A stretch of 64,000 nt of DNA from Chryseotalea sanaruensis (lineage in GTDB: Bacteria; Bacteroidota; Bacteroidia; Cytophagales; Cyclobacteriaceae). Under the pieces are notes generated by a model that was not told where the DNA came from, made no database searches, and saw only the letters and a list, made by a program, of their open reading frames with translations. The stretch's first letter is position 1, and each line of letters starts with the position of its first letter. A program made the position numbers and the translations under genes. The DNA is taken from assembly GCF_003990915.1 (NCBI RefSeq), contig NZ_BHXQ01000002.1, forward strand, positions 558,001-622,000. Direction: 5' to 3'. Below are positions 1 to 7,325 of this stretch, one piece after another.

Positions 1-423
1 AGGTGCTTCTGCAAGCGATTTCCATTTATTAACAATGGGTTTATTGTTGACGAAGCCCCAAATATATTTATCGAATGATCCAAATTCTTTTTGTATTTCT
101 AAAAATCGTTTGGCGTTGTTCACTGCTGCATATACTTTAAGTCGATTGCGAATGATGCCAGGATCCAGAAGGATTTTCTCTAATCGCGCATCTGTAAAGC
201 GTGCTACCTTCTGTGGATCGAAATTAGCAAAGGCTTCACGGTAACCTTCTCGTTTTTTAAGAATGGTGCTCCAGCTTAAACCAGCCTGTGCTCCTTCTAA
301 TATTAGAAATTCGAAGTGTATTTGGTCATCATGTACAGGTACACCCCACTCTTCATCATGGTATTGTATGTATTGATCGAACTTTAAACACCACGCACAA
401 CGCACTTTTTCTTTTTTAGCCAT
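1..423 (-). CDS. tag: DNA-3-methyladenine glycosylase I, 3' end cut by window
   Basis: Base-excision repair enzyme that removes 3-methyladenine from alkylated DNA. The reverse strand opens with ATG and reads 141 codons without a stop to the window edge; the family is about 190 residues, so the last quarter is missing. Seen: the zinc ligands C9 and H22 (in RCAWC and YHDEEWG), and the catalytic-loop segment LEGAQAGLSW with E43 and W51, in the same order and spacing as E. coli Tag (C4, H17, E38). The distal His/Cys zinc ligands would lie outside the window. It is divergent from the DinB-like gene, with about 60 bases between starts. Identification is firm. Confidence 0.93.
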   Translation of the reverse strand, partial: MAKKEKVRCAWCLKFDQYIQYHDEEWGVPVHDDQIHFEFLILEGAQAGLSWSTILKKREGYREAFANFDPQKVARFTDARLEKILLDPGIIRNRLKVYAAVNNAKRFLEIQKEFGSFDKYIWGFVNNKPIVNKWKSLAEAP

Positions 424-484
424 AAGTTTTCCTAACTTGTATCAAGGTAAAAAATTGCACAGTTCAATACAAGTAGCGAAGCTT

Positions 485-1021
485 ATGGATAGGTGGACAA
501 CACAAATTGACAAAACCACGCATGACTTCAAAAGTACATTTGGGGTGCTACCAAAAGAATCACTTAACTATAAACCATCACCACAAGTTTGGAGCATAGC
601 CCAAAACATGCATCATTTAATTGTGATCAATGAAACCTATTTTCCCGTATTGGAAAGCCTCCAAAGAAAGGATTACAACTTACCATGGATTGGCAAGATC
701 GATTTTCTGGTTAATTTCTTTGGTAAAGTGATCCTTAAGTCAGTAAGTCCCGACAGAAGAAAGAAAATGAAAACATTTCCTATATGGCAACCCGCTAGCA
801 GTGATTTCGATTTAACCATCTTCAACGACTTTATTAATCATCAGAACAAACTCAAAGAATATATTATTGCCAGTAACGATTTAATTGAGAGAGGTGTTGT
901 TATCTCTTCACCAGCCAATAGAAACATTGTGTATAAAATTGACAAAGCTTTTGATATTATTGTAACACATGAGCAAAGACATTTTGAACAAGCCAAGGAA
1001 TTACTTTTACTACTTAAATAA
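485..1021 (+). CDS. DinB-like (DinB/YfiT superfamily) protein
   Basis: A 178-residue four-helix-bundle protein of the DinB/YfiT metal-dependent superfamily, whose members often act on thiols or are stress-linked; the substrate here is unknown. Seen: WSIAQNMHHL with H43/H44 near the N-terminus and THEQRHFEQA with H162 and H166 at the C-terminus, the usual three-histidine metal site, plus the PSPQVWS segment typical of DinB_2 proteins. An in-frame TTG 48 bases upstream would extend the reading frame; I chose the ATG because the family motif starts a normal distance after it. It is followed after 7 bases by the RidA-like gene, so the two are probably co-transcribed. Confidence 0.8.
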   Translation: MDRWTTQIDKTTHDFKSTFGVLPKESLNYKPSPQVWSIAQNMHHLIVINETYFPVLESLQRKDYNLPWIGKIDFLVNFFGKVILKSVSPDRRKKMKTFPIWQPASSDFDLTIFNDFINHQNKLKEYIIASNDLIERGVVISSPANRNIVYKIDKAFDIIVTHEQRHFEQAKELLLLLK

Positions 1022-1028
1022 AAGAATC

Positions 1029-1544
1029 ATGAAAAAACTTATTTTACTACCACTTCTCTTTTTTGTAATTACTTGTACAGCACAAGTAGATGCCGAAAAA
1101 AAACTGAAAGAATTAGGTATTGAATTGATCACACCCACAAGGCCAATCGCTAATTATGTTAAAGCTGTTCGTGCCGGCAACTTTGTTTTTTTATCAGGAC
1201 ATGGACCAAGCAAAGCGGATGGTACGTTAATAACAGGTAAAGTCGGTAAAGAACTTAGTACAGAACAGGGAGCGGAAGCAGCGCGCCTAACAGCTATCTC
1301 ACTCTTGTCAACTTTAAAAGCTGAGATTGGTGATTTGAGCAAAGTAAAACGTATAGTAAAAGTATTGGGAATGGTTAACTGTACTGAAAGTTTCACCGAT
1401 CAACCTAAAGTTATCAATGGCTTTAGCGATTTAATGGTGCAGGTATTTGGTGAGAAAGGTAAGCATGCCAGATCAGCAGTAGGTATGTTCGCACTGCCTT
1501 CTAATATGGCTGTTGAGATTGAAATGATAGTGGAAGTAGAATGA
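1029..1544 (+). CDS. Exported RidA/YjgF/YER057c-family protein
   Basis: A 171-residue protein with an N-terminal hydrophobic signal (MKKLILLPLLFFVITCTAQ) followed by a complete RidA-type trimer domain. RidA proteins hydrolyse reactive enamine/imine intermediates released by PLP enzymes; this one resembles the branch with an N-terminal leader. Seen: SGHGP, the conserved arginine in ARSAVG and the C-terminal LPSNMAVEIE strand. The preceding reading frame offers an earlier start inside the DinB-like gene, but the signal peptide supports this ATG. Its 3' neighbour, convergent, is a PLP-dependent Cys/Met enzyme, the class that generates RidA substrates. Cleavage by signal peptidase I is more likely than lipidation because the residue before the cysteine is Thr. 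Confidence 0.87.
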   Translation: MKKLILLPLLFFVITCTAQVDAEKKLKELGIELITPTRPIANYVKAVRAGNFVFLSGHGPSKADGTLITGKVGKELSTEQGAEAARLTAISLLSTLKAEIGDLSKVKRIVKVLGMVNCTESFTDQPKVINGFSDLMVQVFGEKGKHARSAVGMFALPSNMAVEIEMIVEVE

Positions 1545-1545
1545 T

Positions 1546-1754
1546 GATTCGTTGATGATTGATTCGTTGATGTGCTGATGGGATGTGGAGTAGTTAACAA
1601 ACTAGATTATTGCTTAATAAATGAGGAATGCGTCCAGTCAATGTTCTTTTCAACACTAAACATTGTTCATACGCATTATTGCCAATATTCAATCAACACT
1701 GCTAAGTGAATCATCACATCAACGAATCAATCATTAGCACATCAGCACATCAAC
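1546..1754. repeat. Inverted and direct repeat cluster between convergent genes
   Basis: A perfect 20-base inverted repeat has arms at 1555-1574 and 1715-1734, separated by 140 bases. The 12-base word GATTCGTTGATG occurs twice in direct orientation (1546-1557 and 1561-1572), and words of the type GTTGATGTGCTGATG recur on both sides. The repeat begins right after the ridA-like stop codon and runs over the stop codon of the PLP enzyme on the other strand. No transposase or coding potential is seen inside. It may act as a terminator-like or mRNA-end structure, or be an interspersed repeat family. Confidence 0.75.
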
Positions 1755-2877
1755 CCAACGCTTGTTTGATATCATCAATTAAATCTTCTGCCTCTTCTAT
1801 ACCCACAGAGAAGCGTAATAGATTATCCGACACACCAATGGCAGCTCTTTCAGCAGCCGTCATTTTTGAATGTGAAGTTTTTAATGGAGAACAAATAGTA
1901 GACTCCACTCCACCTAAGCTTAACGCCCGCTTAATCAATTTTAATTTGTTGGTAAAAGCCAGGGCATCATTTTTTACTTCAAAGCTTAGCATGCCACCAA
2001 AGCCGCCTGGCATCTGAGTCTTCGCTGTTGCATAGTTCGGATGATCTTCCAAACCCGGGTAGAAAACATTCCCTATTCTTGAATCTGTTTTTAAAAAGTT
2101 GGCTATTGCTAAAGCATTTTCATTTTGCTGGCGAACGCGCAGTACTATTGTTTTTAAACTTCGTTCTACTAGCCATGCAGTATTGGCATCTGGCGAGCCG
2201 CCCCAGTTAATAGCTTTGCTCAGAATTTTTTCCATTAGGGCATGCGTTGTAACCAGAAAGCCACAACACAAATCACTATGCCCGCCTATATATTTAGTCC
2301 CACTATGGGCAACAATGTCTATACCGAGATTAATCGGGTTTTGGTTTACAGGAGAAGCAAAAGTATTGTCAATCATGGTAATGATGCCCTTTGCCTTAGC
2401 AATATCCGCCACAGCCTTAATGTCGGTTATTTTTAATGTGGGGTTTGAGGGAGTCTCTATATAGATAACCTTGGTTTCCGGTTTAATGGCCTTGGCAAAA
2501 TTTTGTGAATCACTGGCATCCACAATGGTGTAACTGATACCCAGTCTAGGCAACTCTGTGATTACCGAATAGTAAGTGCCGCCATATAGATCACTTTGGA
2601 AAATAACATGATCGCCTTCTTTTAAGAAGGTGATAAGGCCAGTAACAATGGCCGACATGCCTGAACTGAACATAAGTCCGGCCTCGCCATGCTCAAGTGC
2701 CGCCACTTTTACAGCAGCAGCCTTCAGGTTTGGGGTATTATAGTACCGTGGGTAAAGTATGGCTTGCCCCTCATAATCATAAGCCGAAGACGGGTAGAGG
2801 GGAGTAACCGCTCCCTTATATTGGGGATCACCATGTGACCCGGAATGAACGCTGAGTGTAAGTTTAGAATCTTTCAT
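1750..2877 (-). CDS. PLP-dependent trans-sulfuration enzyme (cystathionine gamma-synthase/lyase family)
   Basis: A 375-residue fold-type I Cys/Met metabolism enzyme. Seen: the PLP-binding lysine K195 in SGTKYIGGHSD, the substrate/phosphate-site segments SSGMSAI and QSDLYGGT, IETPSNPT, and the C-terminal SLGGVESTICSP. This family includes cystathionine gamma-synthase, cystathionine beta/gamma-lyase and methionine gamma-lyase; the sequence alone does not settle which. The ATG chosen gives the family start (MKDSKLTLSVHSG); the longer frame upstream runs through the promoter. A TAnnTTTG box lies 16 bases ahead of the start. Its stop codon lies inside the repeat cluster shared with the convergent RidA-like gene. 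Confidence 0.92.
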   Translation of the reverse strand: MKDSKLTLSVHSGSHGDPQYKGAVTPLYPSSAYDYEGQAILYPRYYNTPNLKAAAVKVAALEHGEAGLMFSSGMSAIVTGLITFLKEGDHVIFQSDLYGGTYYSVITELPRLGISYTIVDASDSQNFAKAIKPETKVIYIETPSNPTLKITDIKAVADIAKAKGIITMIDNTFASPVNQNPINLGIDIVAHSGTKYIGGHSDLCCGFLVTTHALMEKILSKAINWGGSPDANTAWLVERSLKTIVLRVRQQNENALAIANFLKTDSRIGNVFYPGLEDHPNYATAKTQMPGGFGGMLSFEVKNDALAFTNKLKLIKRALSLGGVESTICSPLKTSHSKMTAAERAAIGVSDNLLRFSVGIEEAEDLIDDIKQALG

Positions 2878-2893
2878 AGAATAGGATCTGGAA

Positions 2894-2901
2894 CAAATAT
2901 A
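2894..2901 (-). promoter_or_regulatory. Bacteroidota -7 box for the Cys/Met enzyme
   Basis: The reverse strand reads TATATTTG, a full match to the Bacteroidota -7 consensus TAnnTTTG, 16 bases before the ATG. No clear -33 TTG at normal spacing was found. Confidence 0.55.
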
Positions 2902-2977
2902 GTGTCTACCAACTTGATAAAAATCCCATTCAAAAAATTCCAGTATTTTAGGGCTTATTATATAACCCCCTATAGTT

Positions 2978-3328
2978 ATGGCAAAAGGAGAAAAAATCAG
3001 TAAGTTAAAAGCCCGCAAATGGGTAAACAACTACAAGAAGAAACATGGAAAAGATAAGAACTTCCTGTCATCTATGCTTTTTGATAAGCACATTGTACTA
3101 AAAATGTTGCATGAAGATAAATGCGAAGGGCTTCGTATTTATAATGCATTAGATGATGAAGGGAAAATTCATTTTGTGTTGGTAGGAACAGATGCGAATG
3201 GTAACAATATTATGCCCCCAAGTGAGGAGTACAGTGCGCGCACAATTGATGAGAGTCCTGATGGTGAATCAATATTAATTAATAATGGACTGCCTTGCCC
3301 GTTTGCATGTCCAGATGATGATTTATGA
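2978..3328 (+). CDS. Small charged protein of unknown function
   Basis: A 116-residue soluble protein that I do not recognise as a characterised family. The first 45 residues are very basic (MAKGEKISKLKARKWVNNYKK-type), followed by a mixed alpha/beta-looking section containing KIHFVLVGTDANG and ending in an acidic tail with two cysteines (CPFACPDDDL). There is no signal peptide or membrane segment. The stop codon overlaps the ATG of the first seven-helix protein (ATGA), so it is the first gene of a three-gene coupled operon. Codon use looks like that of neighbours, and the translational coupling supports it being real. Confidence 0.72.
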   Translation: MAKGEKISKLKARKWVNNYKKKHGKDKNFLSSMLFDKHIVLKMLHEDKCEGLRIYNALDDEGKIHFVLVGTDANGNNIMPPSEEYSARTIDESPDGESILINNGLPCPFACPDDDL

Positions 3329-4005
3329 GTGTAAATGAACTTGCTTATCTGTCAGCCTATTTACAATGGGCTGGCAGTTTGTTAATTGTTTTGGTTTGTT
3401 TAAAATATTTTAAACTGCTTACAAATGAATTGAAGGCAATTGGCATCTATGGATTAGCAAGCTTCTTTTTTCAATTGCTTCAATTCATTGGTTATTTCTT
3501 TTTTAAAGGAAAATCAACAAATATTGTTGCAAATATTTACTTACCAATTGAGTTACTTACCTTATTATCTGTTTATTATTTCGCGTTTAACAGACAAATG
3601 CTTAAGAAGGCACTCTTTGTATTCTCAGTATTCTATTTAATTTTTTATAGATCACAATACATCTCTCAACTTGAAACTCTAAACTCAACAGCAGAGGCTA
3701 TAAGAGACTTTACAATAATTACCTGCTCTATACTATATTTTTTTATTTTAATAAGAGATTTGCCAGAAGGAAATATTACATCACTTCCAATGTTCTGGAT
3801 TAATGCTGCTGCACTATTTTTCTTTTCGTGTACTTTTATGCTTTCACTTTCAGTTACCTACATTGCTGAAGTTTTAAGAGAGGACTTCGCTATTTTTTGG
3901 GCTGTTAGAAACTTTTTAAGAGTTATTTTTTGCCTCCTTATTTGTTTTGGTATTTGGCAAATTCGCACCACTCACAAAAGCAAATTTCCATTAAACCAAT
4001 TATGA
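3325..4005 (+). CDS. Seven-helix membrane protein, paralog 1
   Basis: A 226-residue polytopic protein with about seven predicted membrane helices (around residues 12-28, 40-58, 67-85, 91-107, 126-144, 155-178 and 190-208). No catalytic motif is visible. The segment LPMFWINAAALFFFSCT in helix 6 is almost repeated in the next gene, as is YLQWAGS near the N-terminus. The start overlaps the stop of the upstream gene and the stop overlaps the start of the downstream gene, each by ATGA. No named family could be assigned. A sensory or signal-transducing role is only a guess, based on the kinase/regulator pair that follows. Confidence 0.78.
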   Translation: MSVNELAYLSAYLQWAGSLLIVLVCLKYFKLLTNELKAIGIYGLASFFFQLLQFIGYFFFKGKSTNIVANIYLPIELLTLLSVYYFAFNRQMLKKALFVFSVFYLIFYRSQYISQLETLNSTAEAIRDFTIITCSILYFFILIRDLPEGNITSLPMFWINAAALFFFSCTFMLSLSVTYIAEVLREDFAIFWAVRNFLRVIFCLLICFGIWQIRTTHKSKFPLNQL

Positions 4006-4676
4006 CGAGTTCAAATTTATTATCAGTGTCAAACTACCTTCAATGGTTTGGTAGTTTTCTTATTGTGGTTTTTGTTTTTGCTAAACGAAGGGGTATGCAA
4101 AAGCAAATATTTATTATTGGCATTTATGCTATTAACAGTGTAGTATTTCAGTGCATTCAAACAGGATCCTATGTAATTGCTAAGGTTCATCCCAATCCTA
4201 TTGGTAATTTTTATGTCTTGATTGAAACCATTATTCTACTTTGGTTCTTTGCTAGTGCCTTTAATAAATTAACTTTTGTCAGGGTAATGTTATTGGTAGG
4301 AGTCTTGTATACGATTATATTTGTTTGCTTTGCTTTACCTGACCTTTATACGATTCATTCCAGCACAAGAGCTGTAAGAGATTTGGTAATGATTATATGC
4401 TCATCGCTCTATTTCTTTTTACTGCTAAAAAATTTACCAGGAGAGGATCTGTACACCTTACCTATGTTTTGGATAAGTGCCGCCATTCTGTTCTTTTTTT
4501 CCTGTACCTTTATTCTTTCACTATCAACAACTTATTTGATTAAGACATTTCGTGATCAGTATGTATACTTCGCAAGTTTTCGAAATTTGCTAAGAGCGCT
4601 CTTTTGCTTGATAATCTGTTTGGGTATATGGAAATCACAACCTTTCGGCAATATTAAGGCTGGTAACTCACATTAA
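4002..4676 (+). CDS. Seven-helix membrane protein, paralog 2
   Basis: A 224-residue paralog of the preceding protein, with the same helix pattern and the shared segments YLQWFGS, AVRDLVMIICSSLYFFLL and LPMFWISAAILFFFSCTF. I chose the ATG that overlaps the previous stop (ATGA); the longer frame upstream lies inside the first paralog. Two tandem copies with the same topology suggest a heterodimer or a recent duplication. No active-site residues are visible. It is followed by 338 non-coding bases and then a sensor kinase that lacks its own sensor domain. Confidence 0.78.
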   Translation: MTSSNLLSVSNYLQWFGSFLIVVFVFAKRRGMQKQIFIIGIYAINSVVFQCIQTGSYVIAKVHPNPIGNFYVLIETIILLWFFASAFNKLTFVRVMLLVGVLYTIIFVCFALPDLYTIHSSTRAVRDLVMIICSSLYFFLLLKNLPGEDLYTLPMFWISAAILFFFSCTFILSLSTTYLIKTFRDQYVYFASFRNLLRALFCLIICLGIWKSQPFGNIKAGNSH

Positions 4677-5014
4677 TAAGTAATTTAAAGCACTATTTTT
4701 TATGATCTAGCTTGACTATGTTACTAAAATAGCCTTGCATTTAAATATCCACCCAGCAACCTTTGACACTCCTTGAGTTTTAAGAAATTTCCAATCATTT
4801 AAGGCCTTTGGTAGATTATTACTTGCATTGGTTTCAGTCTTAGCTATTAAACATTATAAATCAATGCAGTTAAGACTCATACAGGTTTATGGTTTCATGA
4901 TCGTACTTTTTCGCATTACTGAAGAACCTTTGGTGGCTGTAGCATTGTAATATTAGTGGCTGCTACCGAAAAACCTTCAAAAAGAATAATCCACAAAATG
5001 CTTAATTTTAACTT
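4677..5014 (+). other. Non-coding gap before the sensor kinase
   Basis: This 338-base stretch has no open frame with coding character on either strand, no tRNA-like sequence and no strong hairpin. A weak imperfect stem pairs GTAGCA near 4938 with TGCTAC near 4961. It presumably carries the promoter of the kinase operon, but no full TAnnTTTG box stands out. Confidence 0.5.
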
Positions 5015-5800
5015 ATGGAGCCCCGCCAATTAGACTTTGTTATCATGTTTTCAATAGCTACTGCTGTTATGCTTTTACTGGCCTTCAGTATTATTCTATT
5101 TGTGATCTTTTATCAAAAAAGAATATTGTCTGAACAGTTAAAGCTTAAATTGTTAGAGGCTGAATACCAGCAAAAAATGTTACAAGCTGCGCTCGAATCG
5201 CAAGAAAAAGAGCGAAGCCGGTTGGCAAGCGATCTGCACGACAGTGTTGGCGCTATGTTGTCAACCATACGACTTTCTCTTCATCCAGTAGTAAAGGCCG
5301 GAAATGGTCAGCCATTAGATCAGACCAAACAATTGTTAGATGAAACCATTGAAACGGTTCGTAGAATTAGTCGGGATCTGTTGCCAACAGGTTTAGAAAA
5401 ATTTGGGTTAACACACGCTGTCCGTGAAATGTGCGAGCGCATTAGTTCTTCAGGTATTATTGAAGTGCAGGTTACTGAGGCTGGTGAACGAATAGAGATG
5501 GATAAAAAGAGAGAAGTGTTAGTATATAGAATTGTACAAGAAATAGTCAACAACGCGATCCGTCATTCAAAAGCATCATTATTAAAAGTAACATTAGTCT
5601 GGAGCCAAACATTGGAACTAATCATTCAAGATAACGGAGAAGGCTTCGACTATGAAGGCTTTAAGAACCATCAAGGCAAGTCCGGACTTGGTTTGTATAA
5701 CATTGAAACAAGGGCTTCTCTGCTAGGAGCCAAGTTAGATTTTGATACAGTATTTCCTAAAGGAAGTCAGTTTACACTTAAGATACCAACTGCCGCATGA
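5015..5800 (+). CDS. Sensor histidine kinase, NarL-system type (HisKA_3), without sensor domain
   Basis: A 261-residue two-component kinase. Order: one membrane helix (about residues 10-33), a coiled coil (34-68), a HisKA_3 dimerisation/phosphoacceptor helix with H75 in ASDLHDSVGA, then a HATPase_c domain with the N box around N179/N180 (EIVNNAIRHSKAS), D206 in DNGEGFD and GLGLYNIETRA. There is essentially no periplasmic or cytoplasmic sensor region, so input probably comes from a partner protein; the coupled seven-helix proteins upstream are candidates. The stop overlaps the start of the response regulator gene by ATGA. Confidence 0.93.
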   Translation: MEPRQLDFVIMFSIATAVMLLLAFSIILFVIFYQKRILSEQLKLKLLEAEYQQKMLQAALESQEKERSRLASDLHDSVGAMLSTIRLSLHPVVKAGNGQPLDQTKQLLDETIETVRRISRDLLPTGLEKFGLTHAVREMCERISSSGIIEVQVTEAGERIEMDKKREVLVYRIVQEIVNNAIRHSKASLLKVTLVWSQTLELIIQDNGEGFDYEGFKNHQGKSGLGLYNIETRASLLGAKLDFDTVFPKGSQFTLKIPTAA

Positions 5801-6453
5801 GTATAAAACCTGATCTAAAAGTATATATCGCTGACGACCATACCATCTTCAGAAAAGCAATGGTTAGTCTGTTGCAATCTTTTGAGCGTGTTGCCAGTGT
5901 TAAAGATGCCGAGAACGGGAAAGAATTGCTAGCACTTGTAAAAGAGAGTCAGCCAGATATAGTATTGCTGGATTTGCAGATGCCTGTAATGGATGGCTCT
6001 GAAACTTGCGAACAGTTATATAATAAGTATCCAGATGTTAGGGTAATTGTATTGTCTATGCATGATAGCGAACGCTATGTGCTACACATGATGGATTTGG
6101 GGGCACGTGCGTTTTTATTTAAGAACGTTGAACCAGATGAATTGGAAGCAGCTATTTATTCCGTGGCAGATAAAGATTTTTATCACAACGAATTTATTGC
6201 ATCAATACTTAGAAAGAGTCTTCGCGAAAAGCATAATTTAAAACGACCTGACTTTAATCCAGGGTTGAGCGAACGCGAACTGGAAGTTCTTCGTCTTATC
6301 TGTGAAGAATATTCAACAAAAGAAATAAGCAGCAGACTTTCGCTGAGTGATCGCACTGTAGAAAATCACAGAGCCAGAATAATGGAAAAAATTGGCGTTA
6401 AAAACATAGTAGGAGTGGTGCGTTATGCCTACGAAAGTGGTTTGCTCACCTAA
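5797..6453 (+). CDS. NarL/FixJ-family response regulator
   Basis: A 218-residue DNA-binding response regulator. The N-terminal receiver has the acidic pair D13/D14 (ADDH) and the phosphoacceptor D59 in IVLLDLQMP, followed by the conserved Ser/Lys positions (VLSMHD, FLFKNVEP). The C-terminal LuxR-type helix-turn-helix covers about residues 150-212 (LSERELEVLRLI, TVENHRARIMEKIGV). Translationally coupled to the kinase, so the two form a cognate pair. Candidate binding sites (TAGGTA/TACCTA) lie directly downstream, ahead of the degenerate receiver gene. Confidence 0.95.
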   Translation: MSIKPDLKVYIADDHTIFRKAMVSLLQSFERVASVKDAENGKELLALVKESQPDIVLLDLQMPVMDGSETCEQLYNKYPDVRVIVLSMHDSERYVLHMMDLGARAFLFKNVEPDELEAAIYSVADKDFYHNEFIASILRKSLREKHNLKRPDFNPGLSERELEVLRLICEEYSTKEISSRLSLSDRTVENHRARIMEKIGVKNIVGVVRYAYESGLLT

Positions 6454-6462
6454 AACTCATTC

Positions 6463-6607
6463 TTAATCGCATAGGTATTTCTACCTAATTTGTCTGAGTT
6501 TATCTACCTACTATGAGTGAGCGATTAAAAGGCTCATTCCAATGCGCTGTTTGTAACTGTGTGTATTTCAAAACCTTGTAATCCGATTAAAACTACCTTA
6601 TCAGGTA
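6463..6607. promoter_or_regulatory. Cluster of TAGGTA/TACCTA inverted motifs, possible NarL-type operator
   Basis: Between the regulator gene and the next gene there are five copies of TAGGTA/TACCT(A): 6472-6477, 6482-6487, 6505-6510, 6594-6598 and 6603-6607. The first two form the inverted pair ATAGGTA-TTTC-TACCTAA, where the left half matches the E. coli NarL heptamer in its AKRRGTA orientation and the right half matches six of seven positions, but with a spacer of four rather than two. An outer stem TTAATCGC/GCGATTAA (6463-6470 and 6521-6528) encloses the first three. The match to NarL heptamers is an inference from family knowledge. Confidence 0.4.
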
Positions 6608-6690
6608 TGGTAGACAGTCACCTTTTGTCCTTAAAATCACTAAGTATTGAATCACCATCTTTCGAAAAAACAACGGTTTAGTTCGTTTAG

Positions 6691-7110
6691 ATGATTATGA
6701 AGATTCTGGTGATCAACAGGCAGAAAGAGGTTATTGGTCAAATCGCAGCAGTACTTGCATCGGTAGAACCAGTCATACGATATTATGATTCAGGTCTGGA
6801 TGGGCTCCTGGCCGCACGAATCGAATCTTTTGACCTTATTGTTTGCAGTACTGACCTGCCTGTGATCACCGGTTTTGAGCTTGTCCGCTCATTAAGAAAC
6901 TCTTCTATCAACAAAAGCACGCCAGTGATTTTCTTGGCCGATGAGCTTAACCATAAGACAACTTATTTAAGTCATATTTTAGGTGCAGCTGCAACCGTAA
7001 AGTTGAACGATGAACAACTTGAAGGAGCACTGCAGAAGCAAAAAGTATATTTTGAATCGAAAGGACCCTCTCAATTTCAAGATATTTTCCCCGGCTATAG
7101 CCTCAACTGA
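6691..7110 (+). CDS. Degenerate response-regulator receiver domain protein
   Basis: A 139-residue stand-alone receiver-like protein (start could also be the ATG two codons later). The fold is recognisable from MKILVINR, FDLIVCSTDLPVITGFELVRSLR and PVIFLADE, but the chemistry is lost. The usual acidic pair is N9-R10, the phosphoacceptor position is S53 (SxxLP instead of DxxMP) and the switch Thr/Ser is Ala; only a lysine near K104 remains. It probably works by protein binding rather than phosphorylation. It lies 237 bases downstream of the NarL-type regulator, beyond the TAGGTA/TACCTA motif cluster, so it may be that regulator's target. Confidence 0.85.
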   Translation: MIMKILVINRQKEVIGQIAAVLASVEPVIRYYDSGLDGLLAARIESFDLIVCSTDLPVITGFELVRSLRNSSINKSTPVIFLADELNHKTTYLSHILGAAATVKLNDEQLEGALQKQKVYFESKGPSQFQDIFPGYSLN

Positions 7111-7123
7111 ACTCTCGTTGACG

Positions 7124-7209
7124 GTTAGCTATAGTCAAACACGCTGTTAACCCTACCTGCTGCCGATTGGGCCGGTGCAGGAGGGAACAGCAAATAACCA
7201 TAGCTTAAC
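7124..7209 (+). ncRNA. Possible structured RNA element
   Basis: Nested complementarity spans 86 bases. The outer stem pairs GTTAGCTAT (7124-7132) with ATAGCTTAAC (7200-7209) with one bulge. The inner hairpin pairs GCTGTT with AACAGC, CCCT with AGGG and CCTGC with GCAGG (7143-7191), closing a 16-base loop that is itself GC-rich. There is no T-tract afterwards, so it is not a simple terminator. It could be a small RNA, a 5' leader of the next small gene or a palindromic repeat. No known RNA family is recognised and the strand is a guess. Confidence 0.35.
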
Positions 7210-7325
7210 ATTTATACTCCACTTGTTAATTCACGATTAGCTAAGTGTGCCTTTTTTGTTAAGAATTGTATGCTGGTAACATTCGCTTGGTTAATTCGTT
7301 TAACTTGATGTCAACCACTACAATT

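Noticed and set aside
969..1028. Earlier start for the RidA-like protein
   Set aside because: It would add residues read from the DinB-like gene's other frame and destroy the signal peptide.
1084..1090. Lipoprotein call for the RidA-like protein from its early cysteine
   Set aside because: The residue before the Cys is Thr and the lipobox is poor, so signal peptidase I cleavage is more likely.
1555..1734. Insertion sequence or MITE with terminal inverted repeats
   Set aside because: The arms are made of the same short word as flanking direct repeats, no target-site duplication is seen and no transposase lies nearby.
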